Shown one piece after another: positions 24,405 to 33,997 of a stretch of 64,000 nucleotides of DNA; the stretch's first letter is position 1; each line of letters starts with the position of its first letter. Source of the DNA: Octadecabacter sp. SW4 (GTDB lineage: Bacteria; Pseudomonadota; Alphaproteobacteria; Rhodobacterales; Rhodobacteraceae); NCBI RefSeq assembly GCF_008065155.1, contig NZ_CP042819.1:2232001-2296000 (forward strand), in the 5' to 3' direction. A program made the position numbers and the translations under genes. The notes beneath the pieces are model-generated. The model was not told where the DNA came from, made no database searches, and saw only the letters and a program-made list of their open reading frames with translations.

Positions 24405-25538
24405 GTGAAAACCCTAGTGACGCGCCTGTCCAAGGGCGTGGCCATCGTGGCAGTGTTGGGCCTTGTGTCCTCCTGTGGCTTGCCGCGGTCCGGGCCAAAC
24501 AAAAACGAAATCTTCTCGGGGTCCGTCCTCGAAGAAGGCGATGCATTCATTCTCACGGTCAATGATCGGGTCAATCGCATTGCCAGCGTGACCCCTGCGC
24601 TGGCCTTCTCTGCTGGCTTCAGTAGCGCCGCACTGCTCGGATCCGACACGATCCGGCCCGGTGACGTGCTGGGCCTGACGATCTGGGAAAACGTTGACGA
24701 TGGTCTGCTGGTCCCCACAGGGCAGAACGCGACCGTTCTCGAAGAGGTGCAGGTTGACGGCGCGGGCTTCATCTTTGTGCCCTACGCGGGCCGCATCCGC
24801 GCAGCCGGCAACACGCCCGAGGCAATTCGCCGCCTGATCAGCGAAAAACTCAACGACGAAACCCCCGACCCGCAGGTGCAGGTGCGCCGCTTGGCCGGTG
24901 ACGGATCGACCGTATCCGTCGTTGGTGCCGTGGGCGCACAAGGTGTCTATGCGATTGAACGCCCGACCCGCACGCTCACAGCCATGCTGGCGCGCGCCGG
25001 TGGCGTCGTGATCGAACCCGATATCGCCCAGGTTACGGTTGTGCGCGGGAACTACTCTGACTCGATCTGGTTTGAAGACCTTTACGATCATCCGGGTCAC
25101 GATATTGCCCTGCGCGGTGGTGACCGGATCATCGTTGAACAAGACACGCGCACCTTTACCGCGCTTGGCGCAACGGGCGCGCAAAACCGCGTTCCCTTCG
25201 AAAGCCAGACCATTTCCGCAATCGAAGCACTGGCAACCGTTGGTGGCCTGTCCAGCGCGGTGGCCGATCCGACTGGTGTCTTTGTGTTTCGCAACGAACC
25301 CGAAGAAATCGCCCGCCAACTGGTTGGCCGCGACGATCTGGTCGGCACGCAGCGTGTTGTCTATGTCCTTGATTTGACACGACCAAACGGCATGTTCATG
25401 GCCCGTGATTTTGCGATCCGCGATGGTGACACGGTCTATGTGACAGAAGCCCCGTTCACCCAGTTCAACAAGGCGATCGCCGCAGCAACGGGTTCCCTGA
25501 ACTCGGCCAATGCGGTCCAGGGCCTTGCTGGCAACTAA
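24405..25538 (+). CDS. Polysaccharide export lipoprotein (Wza/KpsD/BexD-like)
   Basis: A 377-residue outer-membrane polysaccharide export protein. The start is GTG at 24405 with GAGGAG upstream. A lipobox LVSSC places the acylated Cys at residue 24. The Poly_export domain begins at TIRPGDVLGLTIWEN (about 83-97) and continues VDGAGFIFVPYAGRIRAAG. SLBB-type beta-grasp segments follow (VSVVGAVGAQGVYAIE, LTAMLARAGGV). It forms the periplasm-to-surface channel for capsule. The 165-bp gap before it has no clear motif, and kpsC follows with a TAATG overlap. KpsMTE-type ABC exporter genes are not in the window. Confidence 0.88.
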   Translation: MKTLVTRLSKGVAIVAVLGLVSSCGLPRSGPNKNEIFSGSVLEEGDAFILTVNDRVNRIASVTPALAFSAGFSSAALLGSDTIRPGDVLGLTIWENVDDGLLVPTGQNATVLEEVQVDGAGFIFVPYAGRIRAAGNTPEAIRRLISEKLNDETPDPQVQVRRLAGDGSTVSVVGAVGAQGVYAIERPTRTLTAMLARAGGVVIEPDIAQVTVVRGNYSDSIWFEDLYDHPGHDIALRGGDRIIVEQDTRTFTALGATGAQNRVPFESQTISAIEALATVGGLSSAVADPTGVFVFRNEPEEIARQLVGRDDLVGTQRVVYVLDLTRPNGMFMARDFAIRDGDTVYVTEAPFTQFNKAIAAATGSLNSANAVQGLAGN

Positions 25539-27571
25539 TGGCTGACACCCAGATCCAGGCCGCCGCGGGGGAAACTCTGCGGCGGCTTTACGTTTTTAAC
25601 GGCGGATTTCTGACGCAAACGCGCGTGCGGCGCATCCTCGCACTGGCCGGATATGACATCCGCCTTGGCAAACCCACGGGCGCGGATATGGTCGGCGTCT
25701 GGGGGCAATCGCCCACATCCGGGCGGGGCGAGGCCGTGGCAAGTCGCACCGACACGCCCGTCTTGCGGGTCGAGGATGCCTTTTTGCGGTCTGTCCAGCC
25801 GGGGCGCGACGGCGACCCGCCCCTTGGCCTGCATCTGGACAAATCAGGCGTGCATTTCGACCCTGCCAGTCCCAGCGATCTGGAACTGATCCTGCGCGAC
25901 GATCCTTTGGACGACACCGCTCTGCTCAACCGCGCGCGCGACTGCATGGGCGAACTTCAACGCCTGCATCTGTCCAAATACAACGCCTTTGATGCCGCCA
26001 CCCCTGCCCCCGATCCCGGCTATGTCGTGGTGATTGACCAGACCCGCGGCGATGCATCCGTCAAGGCCAGTGGGGCCGACCTCAATACCTTCCGCGAGAT
26101 GCTGTATTACGCACAAGAAGAACACCCCGGCGCGCGCATCCTGATCAAGACCCACCCCGAAACCGCAGCAGGCCATCGCGGCGGCTATTTCTCTGCGGAT
26201 GACTGCACCGACCGCGTCTCGCTGTTCGACACGCCGATTTCCCCGTGGGCGCTGTTTGAAGGGGCCGTGGCGGTTTACACGGTATCGTCGCAAATGGGCT
26301 TCGAGGCGATCCAGATGGGGCACAAACCCGTGGTTTTCGGCCAGCCGTTCTATATGGGCTGGGGGCTGAGCGACGATCGCAAACCGCTGGATCGCCGCCA
26401 GCGCAAACTGACCCGCGCACAGCTTTTTGCAGGTGCGATGATCCTCTATCCCAAATGGTATGACCCTCATCGCGACCGGCTTTGCACGTTGGAAACAGCC
26501 ATTGAAACGCTCGCCGCGCAGGCCCGTGCATGGCGCGAAGACCACCAAGGCTGGGTCGCTGCGGGCATGCGGTTGTGGAAACGCGCACCCTTGCAAAAAT
26601 TCTTTGGCCAACAGCGCCAAATCGTGTTTCAGGACGATCCCGCCCGCGCCGTGGCCCGCGCCGCCAAGGATGGGCGCGGATACATGGTTTGGGCCGGAAA
26701 ATCGCAAGGCCACGAAGGTGCGCTGCGGGTCGAGGATGGCTTTCTACGCTCGCGCGGGCTGGGGGCTGATCTGATCGCGCCGCTCTCGCTGGTCGTGGAT
26801 GACTTGGGCATCTACTACGACCCAACCGCACCCAGCCGCCTCGAGGCGCTGATTAACGCCAGCACCGATCTGCCCGCCGTGGCCCGTGTGCGCGCCGACC
26901 GGCTGATCGCCCGCCTCACGCAAAACCGGCTGACAAAATACAACCTTGACGCCGACACATCCTTGCCCGCTGGACTGCCCGCGGGGCGGCGCATCCTTGT
27001 GCCCGGTCAGGTCGAAGACGATGCCTCGATCCGGCTTGGCACGACCGATGTGCGCACCAATCGCGACCTGCTGCTGGCGGCCCGCAAGGCCAATCCGGCG
27101 GCTGTGATCCTTTACAAACCGCACCCCGATACAGAGGCGGGCCTGCGCAACGGTGCCGTGCCCGACGCCGCTGACATCGCCGATGCGGTGCTGCCCCGGA
27201 CCGATCCGATCACTGCGCTCGATGCGGTCGACGAGGTCTGGACCATGACATCAACGCTTGGGTTCGAGGCACTGCTGCGCGGCAAGCGCGTCACCTGTCT
27301 GGGCATGCCGTTCTATGCCGGATGGGGGCTGACGGATGACCGCGCCGCGCCCGTCACCCGGCGCACGGCCCTGCCTGATCTCACCGCCCTCGCCCATGCG
27401 GTTCTGATTGATTACCCCAGGTATTTCGACCCGCAGACCAATCTGCCCTGCCCGGTCGAGGTCACCGTCGAAAGGCTTGCCAAGGGCGACGTGCCCCGCC
27501 CTTCGCGCAGCAATCGTGCACTGGCAAAACTGCAAGGGATATTCGCGAGTTACGCGCCGCTTTGGCGCTAG
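25538..27571 (+). CDS. kpsC: Capsular polysaccharide biosynthesis protein KpsC (dual beta-Kdo transferase)
   Basis: A 677-residue protein built of two similar halves (about 1-330 and 345-665), the known KpsC design with two Kdo transferase modules. Repeated blocks are LRVEDAFLRS and LRVEDGFLRSRGLGADL; LIKTHPETAAG and LYKPHPDTEAG; and PFYMGWGLSDDR and PFYAGWGLTDDR. It acts with KpsS on the poly-Kdo linker. Its start overlaps the export lipoprotein stop by 1 nt. Its stop overlaps the convergent ribD stop by 4 nt (CTAG), so the capsule genes are packed directly against the rib cluster. Confidence 0.92.
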   Translation: MADTQIQAAAGETLRRLYVFNGGFLTQTRVRRILALAGYDIRLGKPTGADMVGVWGQSPTSGRGEAVASRTDTPVLRVEDAFLRSVQPGRDGDPPLGLHLDKSGVHFDPASPSDLELILRDDPLDDTALLNRARDCMGELQRLHLSKYNAFDAATPAPDPGYVVVIDQTRGDASVKASGADLNTFREMLYYAQEEHPGARILIKTHPETAAGHRGGYFSADDCTDRVSLFDTPISPWALFEGAVAVYTVSSQMGFEAIQMGHKPVVFGQPFYMGWGLSDDRKPLDRRQRKLTRAQLFAGAMILYPKWYDPHRDRLCTLETAIETLAAQARAWREDHQGWVAAGMRLWKRAPLQKFFGQQRQIVFQDDPARAVARAAKDGRGYMVWAGKSQGHEGALRVEDGFLRSRGLGADLIAPLSLVVDDLGIYYDPTAPSRLEALINASTDLPAVARVRADRLIARLTQNRLTKYNLDADTSLPAGLPAGRRILVPGQVEDDASIRLGTTDVRTNRDLLLAARKANPAAVILYKPHPDTEAGLRNGAVPDAADIADAVLPRTDPITALDAVDEVWTMTSTLGFEALLRGKRVTCLGMPFYAGWGLTDDRAAPVTRRTALPDLTALAHAVLIDYPRYFDPQTNLPCPVEVTVERLAKGDVPRPSRSNRALAKLQGIFASYAPLWR

Positions 27572-28656
27572 GCACGTTGCCAGATATGCATCAGATCCGC
27601 GCCCACACGCGCATGATCATGCAACTCGAAACGCGGCGCATCCTTAAGGTGTTCCACGCCCAGCGCACCAATCGCAGGCGTCCCCTCGGCCCCAATCGCC
27701 AGCCCCGCCGAAAAGCCAACCAACTGGTTCACCACATCGGCCTGCAACAGCGATGCGGCCAGGCTGCCGCCGCCTTCGCAAAATACCCGGGTCAACCCGG
27801 CGTCAGCCAGTTTCACCATGACATCATCCGCCGAAACTTGCCGACCCGTGCTGTCACACATGATCGTCCGCGCGCCGCGTTCTTGCCATGCACTGACGTC
27901 TTTGTCCGCCGCCTCCGCCCCGTGACACAGCCACAGCGGTGCTACGTCGAGTGAGCGCACCAGCGCGCTTTCGACCGGTAAATCCAGCTTGCGTGACACC
28001 ACCACCCGCACGGGCTGACGGGCCCTGCCCAAGCCCCGCACCGTCAATGCCGGATCATCTGCGCGCACAGTGCCTGCACCAACCATCACGGCATCATGGC
28101 GCGCGCGCTGGGCATGAACGGCGCGACGCGCATCCGGCCCGGTGATCCACTTGCTTTCGCCCGTGGCGGTGGCAATCCGGCCGTCAAAGCTGGACGCCAG
28201 TTTCAGCGTCAGGAACGGGCGGCCATGAACCACGCGCCCCAGGAAACCCGCATGATCGGCGCGGGCCTGATCGGCGCAAATACCAGTGATCACCTCGATC
28301 CCCGCCGCCTGCAAGCGCGCGATCCCCTGCCCCGCCACGCGCGGATCAGGATCGCCCAACGCGACGACAACGCAGGCCAGGCCCGCAGCGATCAACGCAT
28401 CCGCACAGGGCGGTGTTTTGCCATGATGGGAACAGGGTTCCAGCGTGACATAGGCCGTGGCCCCGCGCGCCGCTGCGCCAGCCTGCGCCAGTGCCTGCGT
28501 TTCAGCGTGGGGACGCCCGCCATCGCCCGTCCAGCCGCGCCCGATGACACGACCACCAGCCACGATCACACAACCAACAGCCGGATTGGGCCAGACCCGC
28601 CCCATGCCGCGCCGCCCCAATGTCAGGGCGTGCGCCATGTGTCGGCTGTGGCTCAC
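27568..28656 (-). CDS. ribD: Bifunctional pyrimidine deaminase/reductase RibD
   Basis: A 362-residue riboflavin enzyme. The deaminase domain (1-145) has zinc ligands His50 (HAE), Cys75 (EPCSHHG) and Cys84 (PPC), all intact. The reductase domain (about 150-362) has [27 protein letters not shown] and [14 protein letters not shown]. It deaminates and then reduces the GTP cyclohydrolase product. The start is GTG at 28656, overlapping the nrdR stop as GTGA. It is separated from ribE/ribB/ribH by the three capsule genes. Confidence 0.93.
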   Translation of the reverse strand: MSHSRHMAHALTLGRRGMGRVWPNPAVGCVIVAGGRVIGRGWTGDGGRPHAETQALAQAGAAARGATAYVTLEPCSHHGKTPPCADALIAAGLACVVVALGDPDPRVAGQGIARLQAAGIEVITGICADQARADHAGFLGRVVHGRPFLTLKLASSFDGRIATATGESKWITGPDARRAVHAQRARHDAVMVGAGTVRADDPALTVRGLGRARQPVRVVVSRKLDLPVESALVRSLDVAPLWLCHGAEAADKDVSAWQERGARTIMCDSTGRQVSADDVMVKLADAGLTRVFCEGGGSLAASLLQADVVNQLVGFSAGLAIGAEGTPAIGALGVEHLKDAPRFELHDHARVGADLMHIWQRA

Positions 28657-29120
28657 TCCTCCGGTTTGGCGTCTGGGCGCAGCTCGCTCACGAATTTGTC
28701 GAAATCATCTGCGGCTTGGAAGTTCTTGTAAACGCTGGCAAATCGCACATATGCCACCGTGTCGATCCGCGCGAGGCTTTCCATCACGATCTCGCCGATG
28801 GTGCCCGAGGGGATGTCCGTTTCGCCCATGCTTTCAAGACGGCGCACGATACCGCTGATCATCTGGTCCATGCGTTCGGGTTCCACGGGGCGCTTTTGCA
28901 GCGAAATCCGAACCGAGCGTTCAAGCTTGTCACGGTCGAAATCTTCACGCCGTCCGTTGGATTTGATCACCACCAGATCGCGCAGTTGCACGCGTTCATA
29001 GGTGGTAAACCGCCCGCCGCACGCGGGGCAAAACCGCCTGCGCCTGATCGCAACGTGATCCTCGGCGGGGCGTGAATCCTTCACTTGTGTGTCGACGTTT
29101 CCGCAAAAGGGGCAACGCAT
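28653..29120 (-). CDS. nrdR: Transcriptional repressor NrdR
   Basis: A 155-residue zinc-finger plus ATP-cone regulator that represses ribonucleotide reductase genes in response to ATP/dATP. The zinc ribbon Cys pairs are C3/C6 (MRCPFCG) and C31/C34 ([13 protein letters not shown]). The ATP-cone follows from [16 protein letters not shown]. The start at 29120 is the family-invariant MRCPFCG; the frame is open upstream without homology. It is coupled to ribD by a 4-nt overlap, the usual alphaproteobacterial arrangement. Confidence 0.95.
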   Translation of the reverse strand: MRCPFCGNVDTQVKDSRPAEDHVAIRRRRFCPACGGRFTTYERVQLRDLVVIKSNGRREDFDRDKLERSVRISLQKRPVEPERMDQMISGIVRRLESMGETDIPSGTIGEIVMESLARIDTVAYVRFASVYKNFQAADDFDKFVSELRPDAKPEE

Positions 29121-29251
29121 ATTCTGTCCTCGTCTCTGCCTCTGGGGTCTTTGCCCCATTTGATTGCCACCACTATAGGGGCAACGGCAGGTCTTGGGTA
29201 GCCCGCAATTTTCGCCCCAATATGATGGGTCGGCAGCGTGGCCTTTAGGAT

Positions 29252-29764
29252 TCAGTTTTGCCCGATCGGCACCCAGCGTCGGGCGCGCAAATCCCATTCC
29301 AGACCGGCGGCACGCTTGCCGTCAGACAGGGCATTGGTCCAGGTGAAATCCACCGTTTCAGGCACACACGACAGCCGCGTCAGCAGGGTTTCGCCTTGAT
29401 ATACCTCGACCCCACCAAAGGCAGTGACCTGAATTTCATCATCGATATCAGAGGCTTCTCGGTTTATCCCGCCAAAGACCAAATAAGCATAGCCGCCGCG
29501 TGCAAACGCGATTTCCTCCCAGATGGTGCGGCCGATCCCGGGCCACGGCCGGTAATCCAGATCGCGGATCGGCTCGCGCAGCGCCAGTTCGGGCGCTTGG
29601 CCCGCCGCGCCATAGGTATAAAGCGCATCGCCGCCGTTGATACAGACCTCAAGCTGCTTGCCACTCTCCGCGATCGTGCAAGACACGAAGGTTTCGCCCT
29701 GCGGCAGGCATTCGGCGACTGCGGGTGTCGCCAAGACAAGGAACGGCAGAAAGCGGACCATCAT
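29252..29764 (-). CDS. Secreted hypothetical protein
   Basis: A 170-residue protein with a signal peptide ([18 protein letters not shown], cleavage about residue 17). The mature part has four Cys ([28 protein letters not shown]) that could make two disulphides. A beta-rich pattern follows ([32 protein letters not shown]). No known family is recognised, though the layout is common for periplasmic proteins of the group. It follows the M20 peptidase gene by 1 bp on the same strand, and ATG at 29761 is an equally good start. Confidence 0.65.
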   Translation of the reverse strand: MMVRFLPFLVLATPAVAECLPQGETFVSCTIAESGKQLEVCINGGDALYTYGAAGQAPELALREPIRDLDYRPWPGIGRTIWEEIAFARGGYAYLVFGGINREASDIDDEIQVTAFGGVEVYQGETLLTRLSCVPETVDFTWTNALSDGKRAAGLEWDLRARRWVPIGQN

Positions 29765-29765
29765 A

Positions 29766-31337
29766 TCACCCCGTCGGAATATGCCAGCCAAAACCACGCG
29801 GCGTCTGCACGTATTCGGGCCATTTGAAATCAATCGGCGGATCATAATCGCAAAGCGGGGGCGTGTCGCCCTCCGCCTTGCGCCGCTGGAATTCATCCAT
29901 CGCCGCCGTGCGCGCCTCAACGTCCTCAAGCAACCGCAGGGCCGACAGCGCCAGCACCTGCGCGGCCACCTGCACCATCGGATCAATCGTCGCCGGTATC
30001 CCCCCCAGGGCGTTCATCGCCCAGGCCGGATATGGCCCGCCGCGCAGGGCCGGGCGCGCAATATAGAACCGCGCGGTGGGCGCGTGCCAGGTCATATCGG
30101 TGTAATCATCAGAGGTGGAATTGAGCTGACTGGGCGGCAGATCACGGCGCAAAATCGCTTCGGCCTCTTGCGGGTCAATCAATGCCTCGCAGGCGGGCAG
30201 GATCGGGTCATCCATCGGCGCAACGCCGCAGCTTTCCTGCACTTGCCGCATGATGTCTTTGGCCGCCGCGCCCCATACAGGTGCGCCAACCTTTTGAATT
30301 TGCTCCCAAACCAGCCCAGCCATCGCGTGATTGGCCAGCCCGTGCCGCGATTTGCTAACCCAGTGGCGCTCAACCCGACAGCCCGTTGCAGCGGCGGCAC
30401 TTTCGGCCAGGGCGTCCAGCTGCGCCGTCACCCTTTCAGCCATCGCAATCGTCGGCACCCGCATCATATACTGAATGTCAGCCAAGGTCGCAGGCAGGTT
30501 ATCCGCCGTCGCCTGCCCCGTGGACAGGATGCTTTCGGAAATCGACCATCCCCCCTGATGGGACAGCATCGCGTCCCGCAAGAACCGTGCAGAGTGATAC
30601 ATCATCACCAGCGCATCATTGGCGCCGGGGGCACGCACATCCGAATGGCTTTGCGGGATCGGCGCATCGCCCCCATGGCGCGCATCAGACACACCCTGCG
30701 CGCCCCAGCCTTCGGGCGTGTCACAGATAAAGCGGTAAATCATCGCATAGGCGGCGCCACAGTGGGTATCCCAGCGCACCGTGTTACACATGGGCAGCAT
30801 GTAAAACGGATGGAACGACAATATCCCCGCCAGCCCGTCATAATACCCCTTCGCCGCGTGGATCGGTTTGGACCCGCGCAGTTTTTCCGCAGGTTCGCCG
30901 GTAAAACGCAGCCCGCCCTTGATCCCGTGCTTTTCCATCGCCGCCCTGGTGGCCAGCAAGCCGCCAAGACCCGCCATGCCCAGCGCCGAGTGCGGATCAG
31001 TATGCCCCCCTGCCGCATAATCCAGCCCGGCACGGGGCGCGCGCATCACATCGGCGGCCTGACAATTGGCCGGCACCGCGTCATATTCGGCATACATGCC
31101 CACAACGGGGCCATCGCCGTTGGCCCACTGCGCACAAAACGCCGTGGGCATCCCGCCGCTTCCTTCCTCAACGTCAAACCCTTCGGCGCGCAACCTGTCC
31201 ACATACCACGCGACCGAGCGATACTCGCGCCAGGCGGTTTCGCCATAGCTGAAAATCGTCGCGCAGCCCTGCGACAGATCATCCGCCGCACCTTTGACAT
31301 GGGCAATCGCGCTGGATTGGGCGTCAGAAAGGGGCAT
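29766..31337 (-). CDS. M20 family amidohydrolase, p-aminobenzoyl-glutamate hydrolase (AbgB)-like
   Basis: A 523-residue metal-dependent amidohydrolase of the M20D group. Seen are VVGMYAEYDAVP, GGHTDPHSALGMAGLGGLLATRAA (metal-site region), RFTGEPAEKLRGSKPIHAAKGYYDG, and a late STSDDYTDMTW block typical of AbgB-like enzymes. These hydrolyse amide bonds of N-acylated amino acids such as aminobenzoyl-glutamate; the substrate here is unproven. I chose the ATG at 31337 (MPLSDAQ) over an upstream extension. It is followed directly by the secreted hypothetical. Confidence 0.82.
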   Translation of the reverse strand: MPLSDAQSSAIAHVKGAADDLSQGCATIFSYGETAWREYRSVAWYVDRLRAEGFDVEEGSGGMPTAFCAQWANGDGPVVGMYAEYDAVPANCQAADVMRAPRAGLDYAAGGHTDPHSALGMAGLGGLLATRAAMEKHGIKGGLRFTGEPAEKLRGSKPIHAAKGYYDGLAGILSFHPFYMLPMCNTVRWDTHCGAAYAMIYRFICDTPEGWGAQGVSDARHGGDAPIPQSHSDVRAPGANDALVMMYHSARFLRDAMLSHQGGWSISESILSTGQATADNLPATLADIQYMMRVPTIAMAERVTAQLDALAESAAAATGCRVERHWVSKSRHGLANHAMAGLVWEQIQKVGAPVWGAAAKDIMRQVQESCGVAPMDDPILPACEALIDPQEAEAILRRDLPPSQLNSTSDDYTDMTWHAPTARFYIARPALRGGPYPAWAMNALGGIPATIDPMVQVAAQVLALSALRLLEDVEARTAAMDEFQRRKAEGDTPPLCDYDPPIDFKWPEYVQTPRGFGWHIPTG

Positions 31338-31456
31338 GGCACCGGTCCTGTATTGGGATGCGTCGAAACTGCCCGCGCGCCCGCAGCTTTGCAAGGCCAC
31401 CTTGATTGCCGCGCCCAGACATGGTTTTCACAAGCTCAGGCAAACGCGAGGGCATG

Positions 31457-33034
31457 ATGGCCGCCACACCCACGACAATTTCGGCGCAGTTGAATACGCT
31501 GGTCAAATCCGGGCGGGTGGCCGATGCCGTGGCCCTGCTGGAACGCGCGCACAAGACGCACCCCAGGGACGAGGCCATTCTTGTCGCGCTGGCCCAGTTG
31601 CACAACCGCGTCACCCATGATTTCCCCCGTGCCCAAGCCGCAGGTGAACGGGCGGTCAAGGTCATGCCGAAATCCGCCCGCGCACATCTCGAAGTTGCCG
31701 AAGCGGCCTGCAAACTGAAACGCTTTGACACTGCTCTCAAGCATCTCAAACGCGCGCGCGCCCTTGCCCCGCGCAACGCGGATGTTCTTTATGTTGCCTC
31801 GAGCATCTATCACCAGATGGACCGTCACGACGACGCCATCGCGGCCGTGCAGGCCTCGCTTGCGGTGCGCCCCGACCATCTGCAGGCCCGCCTGCAACTG
31901 GCGACCGTCTATCGCGCGGCCGGACAGATGGACGACGCGCGCGCCCTGTGCCGCGACATTTTTGCCCAAACCCCCGATAACCTCGTGCTGCACAGCATCT
32001 ACGGGCTGACCGGCAAGATGGCCCAGGACGATCCGATGTATCTCTACCTGCGCGACAAAATCCTGCCCGATATCGCCAAACTGTCGCAACGCGATCAGGC
32101 CAAGGCGCTGGCCCTGCTGGCCAAGGCCCGCGACGACATGGGGGCACATGACGATGCCTTTACCCTTTATACCCGGTCGAAAAAGACAGAAAATCTGCGC
32201 CATGACGGTGCGAAATACCACCGTTTTGTTGCGGCGCAGTGCGATGCGATCAGCCCTGCGGATTATTTCGGCGGGGGTGGGTCACAAGATGAAACGCCGG
32301 TGCTGATCGTCGGGATGCCGCGCTCGGGCAGCACCCTGCTGGAACAGGTCCTCACATCGCACCCAAAGATTGCCGGGGTGGGCGAAAGCGCGGCCCTCAG
32401 CAACTTGATGCGCGATCTGAAACTGCCCGAACACGACGGAGCCGCCCTTGCCCGCCTGACCAAAGGGCTGACGCAAAAGGACAGCGAAACCCTGGCACAA
32501 AAATACCTGACAGAGGTGCGCAAAGCCGCCCCCAAAGCGGCCCGCATCGTCGACAAAAAGCTGCATAACTTTGAATTGCTTGGGGTTTTCGCACGTATGT
32601 TCCCAAAGGGGCGCATCCTGCATGCGCGACGCGATCCGATGGATAACTGCGTGTCCTGTTACATGCAGCCACTGTCCGCCTGGCACAGCTACACGCGCGA
32701 TTTGGCCGATCTGGGGCGCTACTACTGTGACTACGACCGCTTGATGCAACACTGGGCCACGGTCCTGCCGATCCCCATGATGGACGTGCATTACGAAGAT
32801 ATGGTCGCCGATACCGAAGGCACAGCGCGCGGCATCATTGATTTTCTGAGTCTGGACTGGGATCCGGCCTGCCTTGATTTTCAATCATCGGAAAAACGTG
32901 CGCGCACCCTGTCGGTCTGGCAGGTGCGTCAGCCGGTCTACAAGACATCCGTGCAGCGCTGGCGGCGCTATGATGCGCATCTTGACCCGCTGAAATCGGA
33001 ACTGGGGCGGTTTTACCCTGACGGGTTGGGGTGA
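31457..33034 (+). CDS. TPR-containing sulfotransferase family protein
   Basis: A 525-residue protein. Residues about 1-250 are tetratricopeptide repeats (e.g. AHLEVAEAACKLKRFDTALKHL, VLYVASSIYHQMDRHDDAIAAV). The C-terminal half is a sulfotransferase domain with the PAPS 5'-phosphosulfate loop GMPRSGSTLLEQ (about 286-297) and the 3'-phosphate region LHARRDPMDNCVS. It probably transfers sulfate to a protein, lipid or glycan. Such TPR-fused enzymes are common in roseobacters. Start codons at 31454 and 31457 are both possible; 31457 has the better distance to GAGGG. There is no signal peptide. Confidence 0.85.
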   Translation: MAATPTTISAQLNTLVKSGRVADAVALLERAHKTHPRDEAILVALAQLHNRVTHDFPRAQAAGERAVKVMPKSARAHLEVAEAACKLKRFDTALKHLKRARALAPRNADVLYVASSIYHQMDRHDDAIAAVQASLAVRPDHLQARLQLATVYRAAGQMDDARALCRDIFAQTPDNLVLHSIYGLTGKMAQDDPMYLYLRDKILPDIAKLSQRDQAKALALLAKARDDMGAHDDAFTLYTRSKKTENLRHDGAKYHRFVAAQCDAISPADYFGGGGSQDETPVLIVGMPRSGSTLLEQVLTSHPKIAGVGESAALSNLMRDLKLPEHDGAALARLTKGLTQKDSETLAQKYLTEVRKAAPKAARIVDKKLHNFELLGVFARMFPKGRILHARRDPMDNCVSCYMQPLSAWHSYTRDLADLGRYYCDYDRLMQHWATVLPIPMMDVHYEDMVADTEGTARGIIDFLSLDWDPACLDFQSSEKRARTLSVWQVRQPVYKTSVQRWRRYDAHLDPLKSELGRFYPDGLG

Positions 33035-33066
33035 CTGCCGCGCGGCGCGCGACAGTCAAATTCTAC

Positions 33067-33324
33067 TCAGGCCGCTTTGGCTGCCTTTGCCGCGTCCGGG
33101 TTTTCAATGACCATATAGCCGTTCTTTTCCAGCGTTTTCAGCATCCGCATGCCAAGGCGCGTCTGCTCCTTGCGCACGGCGGTCCATGCTGTCTTCAGGT
33201 CTTCCTTGCTGGCCTCGGGGTTTGCTTCTTTGAAAAGCGCAAGCCACTGACCGCGACCAAGTGTGCGACCGACCCGACGGCGCTGGCGTTGCTCGTCTGT
33301 GAGCGGGGTTTTTGCATCTGCCAT
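33067..33324 (-). CDS. Small basic hypothetical protein
   Basis: An 85-residue helical, basic protein (TDEQRQRRRVGRTLGRGQWLALFKEANPEASKEDLKTAWTAVRKE...RMLKTLEKNGYMVIENPDAAKAAKAA). The ATG at 33324 has AAGGA six bases upstream; an ATG at 33339 adds five residues and also has a purine-rich site. No membrane segment or Cys is seen. It looks like a conserved cytosolic protein of unknown function, perhaps nucleic-acid binding from its charge. Confidence 0.6.
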   Translation of the reverse strand: MADAKTPLTDEQRQRRRVGRTLGRGQWLALFKEANPEASKEDLKTAWTAVRKEQTRLGMRMLKTLEKNGYMVIENPDAAKAAKAA

Positions 33325-33541
33325 GTTTTTATCCTTCATGGAGGGTGTCCCCTTATTGGTGGGGGTGATGGTTGATCCATCGGCCCCATGATAAGGGATC
33401 GCGGTGCCATGACAGCGCGATACCTCCGCAATTACGGCGTTTTTTCCGACCTTGAGTCTTTTGCACAACAGGGCTTGTGGCTGGCCTTTCACGCGCATCT
33501 TGGGCAAACTCGGCACAGTTCACGGCACGATAGAGGCTACA

Positions 33542-33970
33542 ATGATCGCACGACTACTGGCACTGACCCTTGCCTTGGGCGCGAACGCGGCACTGGCCGA
33601 ACCCCTCGCCCTGCTCAGCGCGCAAGAGGTCCGCGATGAATTGTTCGGCGTGCATATCTTCGGTGTGACCGACACGCTGGGGTTTGACTGGGACGAATGC
33701 ATCGAACCCTCGGGGCTGACGGTTTACCGCACCATTGATGCCGACGACCCGCAACCCTATTCGCAGCAAGGGTTATTGCAGGTCAATGATCTGGGCATGG
33801 CCTGCTTTTCCTACCCGCCTAACGGCGATCCGTCGCCCTCGTGTTTTCAGGTCTATCGCAACGGCGATGGCTATATCTTTGCCAACGGGTTTGGCGACGG
33901 GCGCTATATCACCACCAAAGTGCTGCGCAATATCACCAGCTGTCCCGAACCGGGCGCCTTGCTGGGATGA
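33542..33970 (+). CDS. Secreted hypothetical protein
   Basis: A 142-residue protein with a clear signal peptide (MIARLLALTLALGANAALAE, cleavage about residue 19). The mature part has three Cys (WDECIEPSG, LGMACFSYPP, NITSCPEPG) and another in PSCFQVY, which suggests two disulphides. No known family is recognised. It is divergent from the small basic protein across about 215 bp and ends at a bidirectional terminator shared with rpoD. Confidence 0.68.
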   Translation: MIARLLALTLALGANAALAEPLALLSAQEVRDELFGVHIFGVTDTLGFDWDECIEPSGLTVYRTIDADDPQPYSQQGLLQVNDLGMACFSYPPNGDPSPSCFQVYRNGDGYIFANGFGDGRYITTKVLRNITSCPEPGALLG

Positions 33971-33972
33971 AA

Positions 33973-33997
33973 ACGGGCGCCGCAGCGCCCGTGTGTT
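33973..33997. terminator. Bidirectional terminator between the secreted protein gene and rpoD
   Basis: An 8-bp stem ACGGGCGC/GCGCCCGT (33973-33980 with 33985-33992) and a CGCA loop lie between the two convergent stops. A T-rich run (GTGTGTTTT) follows on plus and TTTTC follows on minus, so it can serve both genes. Confidence 0.7.

Noticed and set aside
29637..31457. 606-codon plus-strand frame across the M20 amidohydrolase region
   Set aside because: It is antisense to a well-conserved enzyme, and its product is an Arg/His/Pro-rich string without domains. It is a GC-rich shadow.
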